Assembly (NCBI GenBank): GCA_938002605.1
Contig: CALLAF010000004.1
Location: 248,001 to 312,000, forward strand
Direction: 5' to 3'
DNA: 64,000 nt
Source of the DNA: an uncultured Paracoccaceae bacterium
GTDB lineage: Bacteria > Pseudomonadota > Alphaproteobacteria > Rhodobacterales > Rhodobacteraceae
Shown here: positions 12,120 through 21,070 of the stretch, in pieces
Position numbering within the stretch: the first letter of the stretch is position 1
Layout: every line of letters begins with the position of its first letter
Notes under the pieces: model-generated
What the model was told of the DNA's origin: nothing
What the model saw: the letters and a program-made list of their open reading frames with translations, nothing else
Databases searched by the model: none
Position numbers and translations under genes: made by a program

Positions 12120-12884
12120 CTAAAAAAGATCCTGCCAGACTGTCCCATCGTGGCAGCGCAGCTTGTTGGTCGTCGAATCAAAATAGACATCTCCAGCCGC
12201 CGCGGCTCCGGGTGTCACGCTCGGCTCTACATGCAACACTTGGTTAATGCGCACCCGCCCATCGGTGCCGTCAATTCCGATCGCTGTGAACCACGACGTT
12301 CCGTCTGCGCTGACTTTGATACTAAAGTCATCGTTACCAGAAAGACCCATTTCCGCGCGCCCGGACCACCCACTTTGATAGAGTAAAGAGGCGGTGTCGC
12401 TGACCCCGGCTTTGTTGATTTTTAGCTGGTGCCCACCGCCGACATTATTCAATAGCGTTGCCTCGCTGGAAACAGCCAAACGGTTGGTCGCATCGGCGGC
12501 CGTGTTCACCCCGACCATTGGCACATTCTGCGGCTCAAAAGCCGCCCCTTTCGTGACCCAAACCCCACTATTTAGCACTTGCAGTTCGCCAATATCGCGC
12601 ACCCATGCAGTCCAACCATCTACGGGCGCGACAAATAGCCACCCCCCGCCGCGCCAGGTTGCGATTTGCCCGTCTTGCCCGGCCCAATCGCCCGTCGCAC
12701 CTGTTCCGATCCCCCAAGATTCGCCTTCCGCTGGACTACCGGGGGGCACTGTTGCGCCACTTTCTTCCAGTGTCAGCTGCACAAGCAGGTCAAGCAGCTC
12801 GATCGCTTCGTTATGGGTGACGTGCTTTTGTGCTTGCGCAGGTAAAATAAACGGCATGGACAGGTTCGGGGTAAAATCAGACAT
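12120..12884 (-). CDS. DUF2793 domain-containing protein (phage/GTA fibre-associated family)
   Basis: LPFILPAQAQKHVTHNEAIELLDLLVQLTL...PGSPAEGESWGIGTGATGDWAGQDGQIATWRGGGWLFVAPVDGWTAWVRD is the DUF2793 pattern. Confidence 0.85.
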   Translation of the reverse strand: MSDFTPNLSMPFILPAQAQKHVTHNEAIELLDLLVQLTLEESGATVPPGSPAEGESWGIGTGATGDWAGQDGQIATWRGGGWLFVAPVDGWTAWVRDIGELQVLNSGVWVTKGAAFEPQNVPMVGVNTAADATNRLAVSSEATLLNNVGGGHQLKINKAGVSDTASLLYQSGWSGRAEMGLSGNDDFSIKVSADGTSWFTAIGIDGTDGRVRINQVLHVEPSVTPGAAAAGDVYFDSTTNKLRCHDGTVWQDLF

Positions 12885-12971
12885 GGGGTCATCGCGCCTT
12901 TTGGGAAATGTGAAATCCCCGGGAGTATCGGCCCATCCATGTAAATGATTGCTACACGCTGCGTACGGCAG

Positions 12972-12986
12972 TTAACGCGTCGTTAA
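12972..12986. promoter_or_regulatory. Perfect CtrA-type box TTAA-N7-TTAA in the divergent DUF2793/gmd intergenic region
   Basis: TTAACGCGTCGTTAA at 12972-12986; matches the known alphaproteobacterial CtrA consensus TTAA-N7-TTAA. Confidence 0.55.
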
Positions 12987-13043
12987 GACCTCTCAGGCAC
13001 CAAAGTAGTTAACGAATCGTAATTACTGCTTGAGGGATTTCAC

Positions 13044-14162
13044 GTGAAACGCGCATTGATTACCGGTGTCACCGGACAAGACGGATCCTATCTGGCCGAG
13101 TTTCTGCTCGAAAAAGGTTACGAGGTGCACGGAATTAAGCGCCGCGCCTCCCAACTGAATACAAACCGCATTGATCACATCTACCAAGATCCGCAAACTG
13201 ACGACGCACGGTTCATCCTGCACTATGGCGACCTGACCGACAGCTCGAACCTGACGCGTATCATCGCACAAGTGCAGCCTGACGAAGTCTATAACCTCGG
13301 CGCGCAATCCCATGTCGCCGTTAGCTTTGAAGCCCCCGAATACACCGCTGATGTGGATGCGATGGGCACGTTGCGCCTGCTCGAAGCGATCCGTTTTTTG
13401 GGGCTGGAAAAGAAAACCCGTTTCTATCAGGCATCGACCTCTGAACTATATGGGCAGGTCACTGAAAGCCCGCAAACGGAACAAACCCCGTTTCATCCGC
13501 GCAGCCCATATGGCGTGGCCAAGCTTTTCGCCTATTGGACTTGTGTGAACTACCGCGAGGCATATGGCATGTATGCCTGCAATGGTATTTTGTTTAACCA
13601 CGAAAGCCCGCGACGCGGCGAAACCTTTGTCACCCGCAAAATTACACGGGGTTTGGCCAATGTCGCAATGGGTCTGCAAGATTGTCTTTATATGGGCAAT
13701 ATTGATGCGCTACGCGATTGGGGCCATGCCCGTGATTATGTGCGCGCGCAGTGGATGATGCTCCAACAAGACACGCCCGAAGATTATGTAATCGCCACGG
13801 GTGTTCAGCATTCTGTGCGCAACTTTATCCGTTGGTCGGCGGCTGAACTGGGGTTGCAATTGACCTTTAAGGGTAAAGGCATTCATGAAATGGCCGTGGT
13901 GGAAGCCGTCACCAGTGACCGAGCCGCTTCGGTCAAACCCGGGGACGTGATTATGCGGATCGATCCGCGCTATTTCCGCCCTGCCGAAGTCGACACCTTG
14001 CTGGGTGACCCGACAAAGGCCCAAGCACAGCTGCGCTGGTTCCCGCAGATCACCGCGCAGCAGATGTGCGCTGAAATGGTCGCCGAAGATCTGCAAGAGG
14101 CACGGCGTCATGCACTTTTGCGGGAACATGGGTTAAGTCTCCCAATTACGATCGAGGCCTGA
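13044..14162 (+). CDS. gmd: GDP-mannose 4,6-dehydratase
   Basis: [59 protein letters not shown]. Confidence 0.97.
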   Translation: MKRALITGVTGQDGSYLAEFLLEKGYEVHGIKRRASQLNTNRIDHIYQDPQTDDARFILHYGDLTDSSNLTRIIAQVQPDEVYNLGAQSHVAVSFEAPEYTADVDAMGTLRLLEAIRFLGLEKKTRFYQASTSELYGQVTESPQTEQTPFHPRSPYGVAKLFAYWTCVNYREAYGMYACNGILFNHESPRRGETFVTRKITRGLANVAMGLQDCLYMGNIDALRDWGHARDYVRAQWMMLQQDTPEDYVIATGVQHSVRNFIRWSAAELGLQLTFKGKGIHEMAVVEAVTSDRAASVKPGDVIMRIDPRYFRPAEVDTLLGDPTKAQAQLRWFPQITAQQMCAEMVAEDLQEARRHALLREHGLSLPITIEA

Positions 14163-14164
14163 AC

Positions 14165-15130
14165 ATGCGTATATACGTGGCCGGACACGACGGCATGGTC
14201 GGTAGCGCAATTCTGCGTCAGTTAGCGCAGACTGATCACGACATCATTATCGCACCGCGCGCGCAAGTGGACCTGACCGACCAAAGCGTCGTCCGTGATT
14301 TTTTGCGCAAAGAACTCCCCGACGCGGTTATCCTTGCTGCGGCGCGCGTTGGTGGGATCATGGCCAATGTGACCTACCCTGCGCCATTCATCTACGAAAA
14401 TCTGATGATCGCAGCGAATGTCATTCACCAATCCCATGATGCCGGGATTGATCGACTTTTGTTTCTTGGGTCATCATGCATTTACCCGCGAGACGCGGCG
14501 CAACCCTTACGCGAATCTTCCCTTCTGACGGGTCTGCTCGAACCAACGAACGAACCTTATGCAATCGCAAAAATCGCCGGGATTAAACTGTGCGAAAGTT
14601 ATAATCGACAATATGGCACCGATTACCGATCAATCATGCCGACCAACCTTTACGGACCGGGCGACAATTTTCATCCCGAAAATGCCCATGTGCTGCCAGC
14701 GCTGATCAATCGGTTTCATGCAGCCACGCAGGCGGGCGATGACACAGTAACCGTTTGGGGCAGCGGCACGCCCCGGCGCGAATTCTTACACGTCGATGAT
14801 CTGGCAAAGGCCGCACTGTACATTCTAGGATTGGATAAAGCGCGTTACACAGCCGCGACATCGCCGATGCAAAGCCACATCAACATCGGCACAGGCACCG
14901 ACATCACAATTGCAGAACTTGCGGCGATGATCGCAAAGATTACCGGGTTCACTGGCGCCATCACCTTTGACCGCAGCAAACCCGACGGCACACCACGTAA
15001 ATTGCTGGATGTCCAAACAATAGCCAACCTTGGCTGGAGCGCGAAAATCAACCTGCATACCGGGATCACCGACACCTATCAGTGGTTGAACGCGCAGCGA
15101 AAAGACGAACACGCGCGCAACGCAGGTTGA
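14165..15130 (+). CDS. fcl: GDP-L-fucose synthase
   Basis: [47 protein letters not shown]. Confidence 0.96.
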   Translation: MRIYVAGHDGMVGSAILRQLAQTDHDIIIAPRAQVDLTDQSVVRDFLRKELPDAVILAAARVGGIMANVTYPAPFIYENLMIAANVIHQSHDAGIDRLLFLGSSCIYPRDAAQPLRESSLLTGLLEPTNEPYAIAKIAGIKLCESYNRQYGTDYRSIMPTNLYGPGDNFHPENAHVLPALINRFHAATQAGDDTVTVWGSGTPRREFLHVDDLAKAALYILGLDKARYTAATSPMQSHINIGTGTDITIAELAAMIAKITGFTGAITFDRSKPDGTPRKLLDVQTIANLGWSAKINLHTGITDTYQWLNAQRKDEHARNAG

Positions 15131-15140
15131 GGAAGGTGAC

Positions 15141-16553
15141 ATGATTACGCCGGTTATACTATGCGGTGGATCCGGTACACGGCTGTGGCCGCTTTCACGC
15201 AAAAGCTACCCGAAACAATTTGCGCCCATAATCGGTGACCTGAGCCTGTTCCAGACCAGCGCGCTCCGGCTGCAGGGCGACACGTACAACAGTCCAGTCG
15301 TTGTCACCGCTGACCAATTTCGGTTCACGGTCACACAACAATTGCAAGAGATTGGAATCGATCCGGGTGCCATTTTGATCGAGCCCGCAGGGCGTGACAC
15401 TGGCCCTGCGATTTTGGCGGCAGCGTTGCATCTGGCGCAGTCTGATCCAGAAGGGCTGATGTTGGTCGCCCCTTCAGACCACGTGATCCCCGATAAGGCC
15501 GCTTTTGACGCGGCAGTCGCGGCCGCAACCCCAGCGGCCCAAAGCGGCCAATTGGTCACCTTTGGGATACAACCTGATCGGGCAGAAACAGGCTATGGCT
15601 ACCTCGCGCTTGATGCCTTACCAACCGGCGAAACGCGCCCTTTACCTCTCAAGGGCTTTGTCGAAAAACCTGATGCAAGCCGTGCCGCACAAATGGTGGA
15701 TGATGGTCGCTATCTTTGGAATGCGGGGATTTTCCTGTTCTCGGTCCAAACTATCCTCAACGCGTACCAGGCCAAAAGCCCCGATATGTTTTTGGCAGTG
15801 CAAGAAGCAATCGACGGTGCAAAAACTGATCTTGGTTTCTTGCGCTTAGCGCCTGAACCATGGGCGAAAGCACCCGCAATATCAATCGATTATGCCGTGA
15901 TGGAAAAGGCAGACAACTTATCTGTCGTCCCCTTTGCCAGCGGATGGTCAGATCTTGGTGATTGGGCGTCTGTTTGGCGTGAAACACAAACGGATGGCAT
16001 AGCCCTGTCCGGCGCTGCGACAGCGATAGATTGCACGAATACCCTGCTACGATCAGAGGTAGACGCGCAAGCGATCGTCGGCATTGGGCTCGAAGATATT
16101 GTCGCTGTCGCCATGCCAGATGCGGTGCTGGTCACACACAAAAACCGGGCGCAGGACGTCAAAAAGGCCGTTGCGATCCTCAAAGAAAAATCTGCACCGC
16201 AGGCGACATGTTTTCCAAAAGATCACCGCCCATGGGGCTGGTTCGAAAGCCTCGCAACGGGTGATCGGTTTCAGGTCAAACGGATCGTGGTTAAGGCAGG
16301 CGGCGCCCTGTCTCTGCAATCACATCACCACCGCGCTGAGCATTGGATCGTCGTACAAGGGACCGCAAAAGTTACCGTTGGCGAAGAAGTGCAACTTCTT
16401 TGCGAGAACCAATCCGTCTATATCCCGCTTGGCGCGATCCATCGGCTCGAAAACCCCGGGAAACTGCCGATGATTTTGATCGAAGTACAAACGGGCGGCT
16501 ATCTCGGGGAAGATGACATCATTCGTTATGAAGACATTTACGCGCGTGACTAA
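15141..16553 (+). CDS. manC: Mannose-1-phosphate guanylyltransferase/mannose-6-phosphate isomerase
   Basis: PVILCGGSGTRLWPLSRKSYPKQF pyrophosphorylase motif, FVEKPDA, C-terminal PWGWFESL...SLQSHHHRAEHWIVVQGTA isomerase cupin. Confidence 0.96.
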   Translation: MITPVILCGGSGTRLWPLSRKSYPKQFAPIIGDLSLFQTSALRLQGDTYNSPVVVTADQFRFTVTQQLQEIGIDPGAILIEPAGRDTGPAILAAALHLAQSDPEGLMLVAPSDHVIPDKAAFDAAVAAATPAAQSGQLVTFGIQPDRAETGYGYLALDALPTGETRPLPLKGFVEKPDASRAAQMVDDGRYLWNAGIFLFSVQTILNAYQAKSPDMFLAVQEAIDGAKTDLGFLRLAPEPWAKAPAISIDYAVMEKADNLSVVPFASGWSDLGDWASVWRETQTDGIALSGAATAIDCTNTLLRSEVDAQAIVGIGLEDIVAVAMPDAVLVTHKNRAQDVKKAVAILKEKSAPQATCFPKDHRPWGWFESLATGDRFQVKRIVVKAGGALSLQSHHHRAEHWIVVQGTAKVTVGEEVQLLCENQSVYIPLGAIHRLENPGKLPMILIEVQTGGYLGEDDIIRYEDIYARD

Positions 16554-16683
16554 TGCGCGCGCGGCAGCGCGCTGCGATTACCCGTTGAATGAAAGTTGCC
16601 AACCGTGCTAATTTTCGCCGTAATTCTGCTGTTTAACAGTACCGCAACGATTTTGACGTTTATTTCTCAGGAGAAATTGTCCC

Positions 16684-18324
16684 TTGTGCGAAGTTTGCCA
16701 AGCACTCGCAGCGACGACTGAACCCGTTTCGGGTATCGCCGAAAATTGTCCATCATCAACGCTTGATACTGGCACCTACCGCACTGATGACGTCGTCACA
16801 GTTTACTTTGTACGAGATGGGTTTAGTGCGAACGCGGCTGACGAAATCTATGACCCAAGCGGATCGGATGAGATAGAATCCGAAGGATGGACTGAATATG
16901 AAATAGAGCAGTTCACAAAAGCTTTGGTAACGATCTCAAACTATATCGCTATTACTTTTGAAGTAACAAACGACGACCCTAACGCTGACTTCCAAGTCGT
17001 CCTTGATGACAACGAATTCTCAAGCAGCAGCGCTCTTGGTTATTTCTACCTCCCTAGCTACGCAGGCGATAACTCTTCAGTCATGGGAGCATTCAATAGT
17101 AATGGTCTTGGCTGGAATGAAGACGGCGGGCTTGAAGCAGGCGGGTTGGGGTTTTCAACAATCATTCACGAAACGCTGCACGGGCTTGGCCTTGCGCACC
17201 CACACGACGGCGATAGCATTCTAAATGGGCTTGAAGGCTTTACTGGAAACTCCGACTATCCCTTTAGTTATTATGGCGACTACGACCTCAATCAGGGCAT
17301 CTATACGATGATGTCCTACAATGATGGGCTGTATACTACCCCCGCAGGGCTAAACGAGGGGAACTCTGCCACGCCCATGGCGCTCGACATTGCGATTTTG
17401 CAAGAGATTTACGGCGCCAACACGACCTACAACAGCGGCGATAATGTCTATGAAATCCCAGACAATGATGATGCTTGGATCTCAATTTGGGATACGGGCG
17501 GCGACGACACGATCAGCTACTCGGGCACAAAAGACGTCACAATCGATCTGCGCGAAGCAACTTTGATCTACGCCGAAGGCGGTGGCGGGTACATTTCTGG
17601 GGCTGACGGGGTCGCAGGCGGCTATACAATCGCGAACGGCGCAGTCATCGAAAATGCGATTGGTGGATCAGGCGATGACACATTGATCGGTAATGGCGCT
17701 GATAACGAGCTAACAGGTAATGGCGGCAACGATGAATTGGTAGGCGGCACTGGCGACGACGATCTGGACGGCAGTAGCGGTAACGACACATTGCAAGGGG
17801 ATTCGGGCAGCGATGATGCCACTGTGTCCAGCGGCACCAACACCATTTATGGTGGCAGCGGGTTTGACGACTTGGATGGCGGGACTGGCGTTGACACGAT
17901 CTTTGGTGGCAGCGGCAATGATAACATTTTTGGTCGTGGTAATGCTGATACTCTGTACGGCGGGCGTGGTGATGACACAATTGAGGAAGGCACTGGCGCA
18001 GATACCATCATTGGAGGTATGGGTGCAGATACCCTAATCGGTAGTGACGTCGGTGATCCTGACGGAGATATTGACACATTTGTCTTCAACGCCATGTCCG
18101 ACAGTTTTTTCGGAAACGGAGACACCATCGTTGATTTTGAAGATGGGATTGACCAAATTGATCTAAGCGCGCTTGGTGTAACCGAAGCAAATATTGATCT
18201 TGATGTGAGTTCGGGTGTCGATACACTTGTTCTCATCGATAGCAACAATGACGGTAATGACGATATGGCCATTTTGCTGACGGGCACTACGTCATTAGAC
18301 GTGACAAAAGACTTTATCTTATAA
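16684..18324 (+). CDS. M10 family (serralysin-like) metallopeptidase with C-terminal RTX repeats
   Basis: HExxHxxGxxHP zinc motif (IIHETLHGLGLAHPH), Met-turn TMMSYND, multiple GGxGxD-type nonapeptides; TTG start with AGGAG about 10 nt upstream. Confidence 0.92.
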   Translation: MCEVCQALAATTEPVSGIAENCPSSTLDTGTYRTDDVVTVYFVRDGFSANAADEIYDPSGSDEIESEGWTEYEIEQFTKALVTISNYIAITFEVTNDDPNADFQVVLDDNEFSSSSALGYFYLPSYAGDNSSVMGAFNSNGLGWNEDGGLEAGGLGFSTIIHETLHGLGLAHPHDGDSILNGLEGFTGNSDYPFSYYGDYDLNQGIYTMMSYNDGLYTTPAGLNEGNSATPMALDIAILQEIYGANTTYNSGDNVYEIPDNDDAWISIWDTGGDDTISYSGTKDVTIDLREATLIYAEGGGGYISGADGVAGGYTIANGAVIENAIGGSGDDTLIGNGADNELTGNGGNDELVGGTGDDDLDGSSGNDTLQGDSGSDDATVSSGTNTIYGGSGFDDLDGGTGVDTIFGGSGNDNIFGRGNADTLYGGRGDDTIEEGTGADTIIGGMGADTLIGSDVGDPDGDIDTFVFNAMSDSFFGNGDTIVDFEDGIDQIDLSALGVTEANIDLDVSSGVDTLVLIDSNNDGNDDMAILLTGTTSLDVTKDFIL

Positions 18325-19343
18325 TGCGCGTTCTGGTTACCGGTGGCGCAGGCTATATCGGTAGCCATACATTGCTTGAGCTCATGGCCCAAGGCCATGA
18401 GGTTTGCGTTCTTGATGATTACTCGAATGCCACACCCGAGGTTTTGAACCGGGTGCGCGGGCTGTCGAACGGCACAGTGACAGATTACACGGGCGATGTT
18501 CGCGACCCCGCAATACTTGACAAAGTGATGCAAGATTTCCGCCCCGATGCGGTGATCCATTTTGCTGGACTTAAGGCGGTTGGCGAAAGCCAAGAAAAAC
18601 CGCTGCTGTACTATGATGTGAACGTGGGCGGTACGTTGGCCCTCCTCCACGCGATGGACCGCGTGGGTTGCCGCACGATCATCTTTTCCTCGTCGGCCAC
18701 CGTTTACGGTGAACCTGTCTATCTTCCGTACGACGAGGCCCACCCAACCGCGCCAATGTCCGTTTACGGCCAGTCAAAATTGATGGCCGAGAACATCCTG
18801 ACAGGCTGGGCACACGCGACACAGGGTGCCGCCGCCGTGCTATTGCGGTATTTCAACCCGGTTGGCGCACATCATTCGTCAAAGATCGGCGAAGACCCCA
18901 AAGATATTCCCAACAATTTGATGCCTTATATTGCGCAGGTCGCCGTCGGAAAACGTGCGGCGTTAACCGTATTTGGCGATGATTACGACACGCCTGATGG
19001 CACGGGGCTACGTGACTATATCCACGTGGTTGATCTCGCCCGCGCACATGTCGCAGCGCTCGACTATGCCACGAAAACACCCGGCGCACGCCCGTTCAAC
19101 ATCGGCACCGGTCAAAGCTATAGTGTGCGCGACATGGTTGCGGCTTTTGAGAGTGCCTGCGGCCAGAAAATCGCAACAGTCCAAGCCCCGCGCCGCGCCG
19201 GAGATATCGCAGCGATGCAGGCGGACGCGTCACGTGCGGCAGCGGAACTTGGTTGGCGGGCCGAACATGATCTAAATGACATGGCGGCAAGCACATGGGC
19301 GTGGCAATCCGCGAACCCAAACGGGTACGATCCCCAAAAATGA
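18324..19343 (+). CDS. galE: UDP-glucose 4-epimerase
   Basis: VLVTGGAGYIGSHTLLELMAQGHEV, SSSATVYGEP, YFNPVGAHHS; start overlaps the upstream stop (TAATG). Confidence 0.96.
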   Translation: MRVLVTGGAGYIGSHTLLELMAQGHEVCVLDDYSNATPEVLNRVRGLSNGTVTDYTGDVRDPAILDKVMQDFRPDAVIHFAGLKAVGESQEKPLLYYDVNVGGTLALLHAMDRVGCRTIIFSSSATVYGEPVYLPYDEAHPTAPMSVYGQSKLMAENILTGWAHATQGAAAVLLRYFNPVGAHHSSKIGEDPKDIPNNLMPYIAQVAVGKRAALTVFGDDYDTPDGTGLRDYIHVVDLARAHVAALDYATKTPGARPFNIGTGQSYSVRDMVAAFESACGQKIATVQAPRRAGDIAAMQADASRAAAELGWRAEHDLNDMAASTWAWQSANPNGYDPQK

Positions 19344-19500
19344 CAAAGGCTTCCCGGTGAAAATCACACGAGAAGCCCTTAGACAAATCATTAACCAAAT
19401 CACATGAACCTTGCCCTGAGACCGGTTTCTAAGCTTTTAAGCCCTAAAGTCTGTGCATTTTGTCACAATACACCAAGAGTTTTGTGAATTTGGTTGCATA

Positions 19501-20877
19501 TTACACTTCAATGCGGCGCGATATGTCAGCAAGCCCAATCCGCAGCATATCTTGCGCGGCTTCGGCGTTATCTGTCTCGACATAAAGCCGCAATTCTGGG
19601 GCGTTGCCTGACGGCCGCAGGTGAACGATCCGACTATCTTGCAGCGTTATCCGTAGCCCATCAGTTTGATCAATTTCGGCTTCTTGTCCTTCGAAACACC
19701 GTAAAAACGCGGCGCGCATTTCCTGTGTTTCAGAAAGCGTATGCACCAGCGCCAGCGCCTTATCGGTCGCGACATTCTGTAAGCGATCTGCAGCCGTGAA
19801 CCGAGCCGGTTGATCGGCGACCAATTCTGCAACACTGCGTTGGCTCGCTGCGGAAAGCACCGCAAGCATGGGCAAAACGGCATCGCGGGTCATCAAGGGT
19901 GGCAATGGCCCGTTCGGTCCTTGCGCAGAAAACCCCAAAAGGAACCCGCCGTTTGCCTCATAGCCGACGATTTTGCCTTCGCACGCTTCCATTCCAGCAA
20001 TCACATATGGCGACCCAATCTTGGTGCGCCGCACTGATAGGATTTGATCGACACCTGTATTCGACGACCCCGGAGTCACTGCGGTTTCTGCGCCCAAGGC
20101 CTGCGCTGTGATCTGGCCAAGAATGTCACCCGGAACGACAATACCATTGGTATCTGTCACCAACGGGCGGTCCCCGTCGCCATCAGTTGAAACGATCGCC
20201 GCCAAGTCCTGCATTGCCGCCCATTTGCGCAATTGCACGCGTAAGGCAGGTGAAACAGCTTCGGTATCAACAGGAATGAATGTATCGGACCAACCCAGTA
20301 TCACCACTTCCGCGCCCAGCGCGGTTAACAAATCGGCAAGCTGATCACGCCCCACCGCGCTATGTGCATAAAGCCCGATCCGCATCCCCTCTAACGCCTG
20401 CCCGTAGGCGGCGATATAGCGCGCGTTATATTGGGCGCAAATTTGGTCGTTCTGGGACAGGGTGCCGGGATTGACCGTTACCGCCTTGCCCAGCGCGGCA
20501 AGGATCGCTTGCTCATGCGCCTTTGTGATTTCTCCAGCAGGCGTGTAGAACTTAAGCCCGTTGCGATCCGCTGGAATATGGCTCCCCGTGATCATCACCG
20601 CCGCAGCGCCCGCGGACATCGCCCCTAAGGCCAGCGCCGGGGTCGGCACCGCGCCACACATGGTCACACGCACCCCGGCCGCCATCGCCGCAGAGGCAAC
20701 CATTTCAGCAATTTCAGGCGAAGACGGGCGTAAATCGTGGCCAATGTAAATCCCTGTGCCGATCGGACAAGACGCGATGAAAGCCGTGACATGCTGCCCA
20801 ACGCAATCCGGTGTCAGTGCCGTGACAAGGCCACGCAATCCGCTGGTGCCAAATTTGGGTGTGCTCATGATTTTCAC
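19501..20877 (-). CDS. Phosphomannomutase/phosphoglucomutase family
   Basis: FGTSGLRGLV N-terminus, MITGSHIPADRNGLKFY active-site loop, STDGDGDRPLV metal-binding loop, RPSGNAPELRLYVE. Confidence 0.93.
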   Translation of the reverse strand: MKIMSTPKFGTSGLRGLVTALTPDCVGQHVTAFIASCPIGTGIYIGHDLRPSSPEIAEMVASAAMAAGVRVTMCGAVPTPALALGAMSAGAAAVMITGSHIPADRNGLKFYTPAGEITKAHEQAILAALGKAVTVNPGTLSQNDQICAQYNARYIAAYGQALEGMRIGLYAHSAVGRDQLADLLTALGAEVVILGWSDTFIPVDTEAVSPALRVQLRKWAAMQDLAAIVSTDGDGDRPLVTDTNGIVVPGDILGQITAQALGAETAVTPGSSNTGVDQILSVRRTKIGSPYVIAGMEACEGKIVGYEANGGFLLGFSAQGPNGPLPPLMTRDAVLPMLAVLSAASQRSVAELVADQPARFTAADRLQNVATDKALALVHTLSETQEMRAAFLRCFEGQEAEIDQTDGLRITLQDSRIVHLRPSGNAPELRLYVETDNAEAAQDMLRIGLADISRRIEV

Positions 20878-21049
20878 TTTCTGCGTCGGGTCATTTTACC
20901 GCCCCCTGCGCCATAGGTACAGCCGTAGCATCCTTCTAAAATTCTTTGATTTATTGAAGCAATTTCAACGCAAGGTCCATGATCCTGCCGCATTTCGACC
21001 ATGTGACTGCCGCGACCCGCCGCGACCCTAAAGATCGACGACTGTTTTT

Positions 21050-21067
21050 TGGTCCTGGGGGGGACCA
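21050..21067 (+). promoter_or_regulatory. Hairpin TGGTCC-TGGGGG-GGACCA immediately upstream of the RTX start codon
   Basis: 6-bp perfect inverted repeat ending 3 nt before ATG 21071; loop holds most of the G7 tract. Confidence 0.4.
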
Positions 21068-21070
21068 CAC

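Noticed and set aside
12394-12948. 184-aa plus-strand ORF
   Set aside because: Antisense to DUF2793; Ser/Pro/Cys-rich shadow.
17640-18060. CRISPR-like short periodic repeats
   Set aside because: In-frame RTX nonapeptide (GGxGxD) coding repeats, degenerate at DNA level, no constant repeat/spacer structure.
17847-18743. 298-aa minus-strand ORF
   Set aside because: Antisense across the RTX protease and galE; low-complexity Ser/Pro/Val translation of RTX repeats.
19345-19380. Possible terminator after galE (AAGGCTTC...GAAGCCCTT)
   Set aside because: Loop of about 18 nt and no T-tract; too weak to call.
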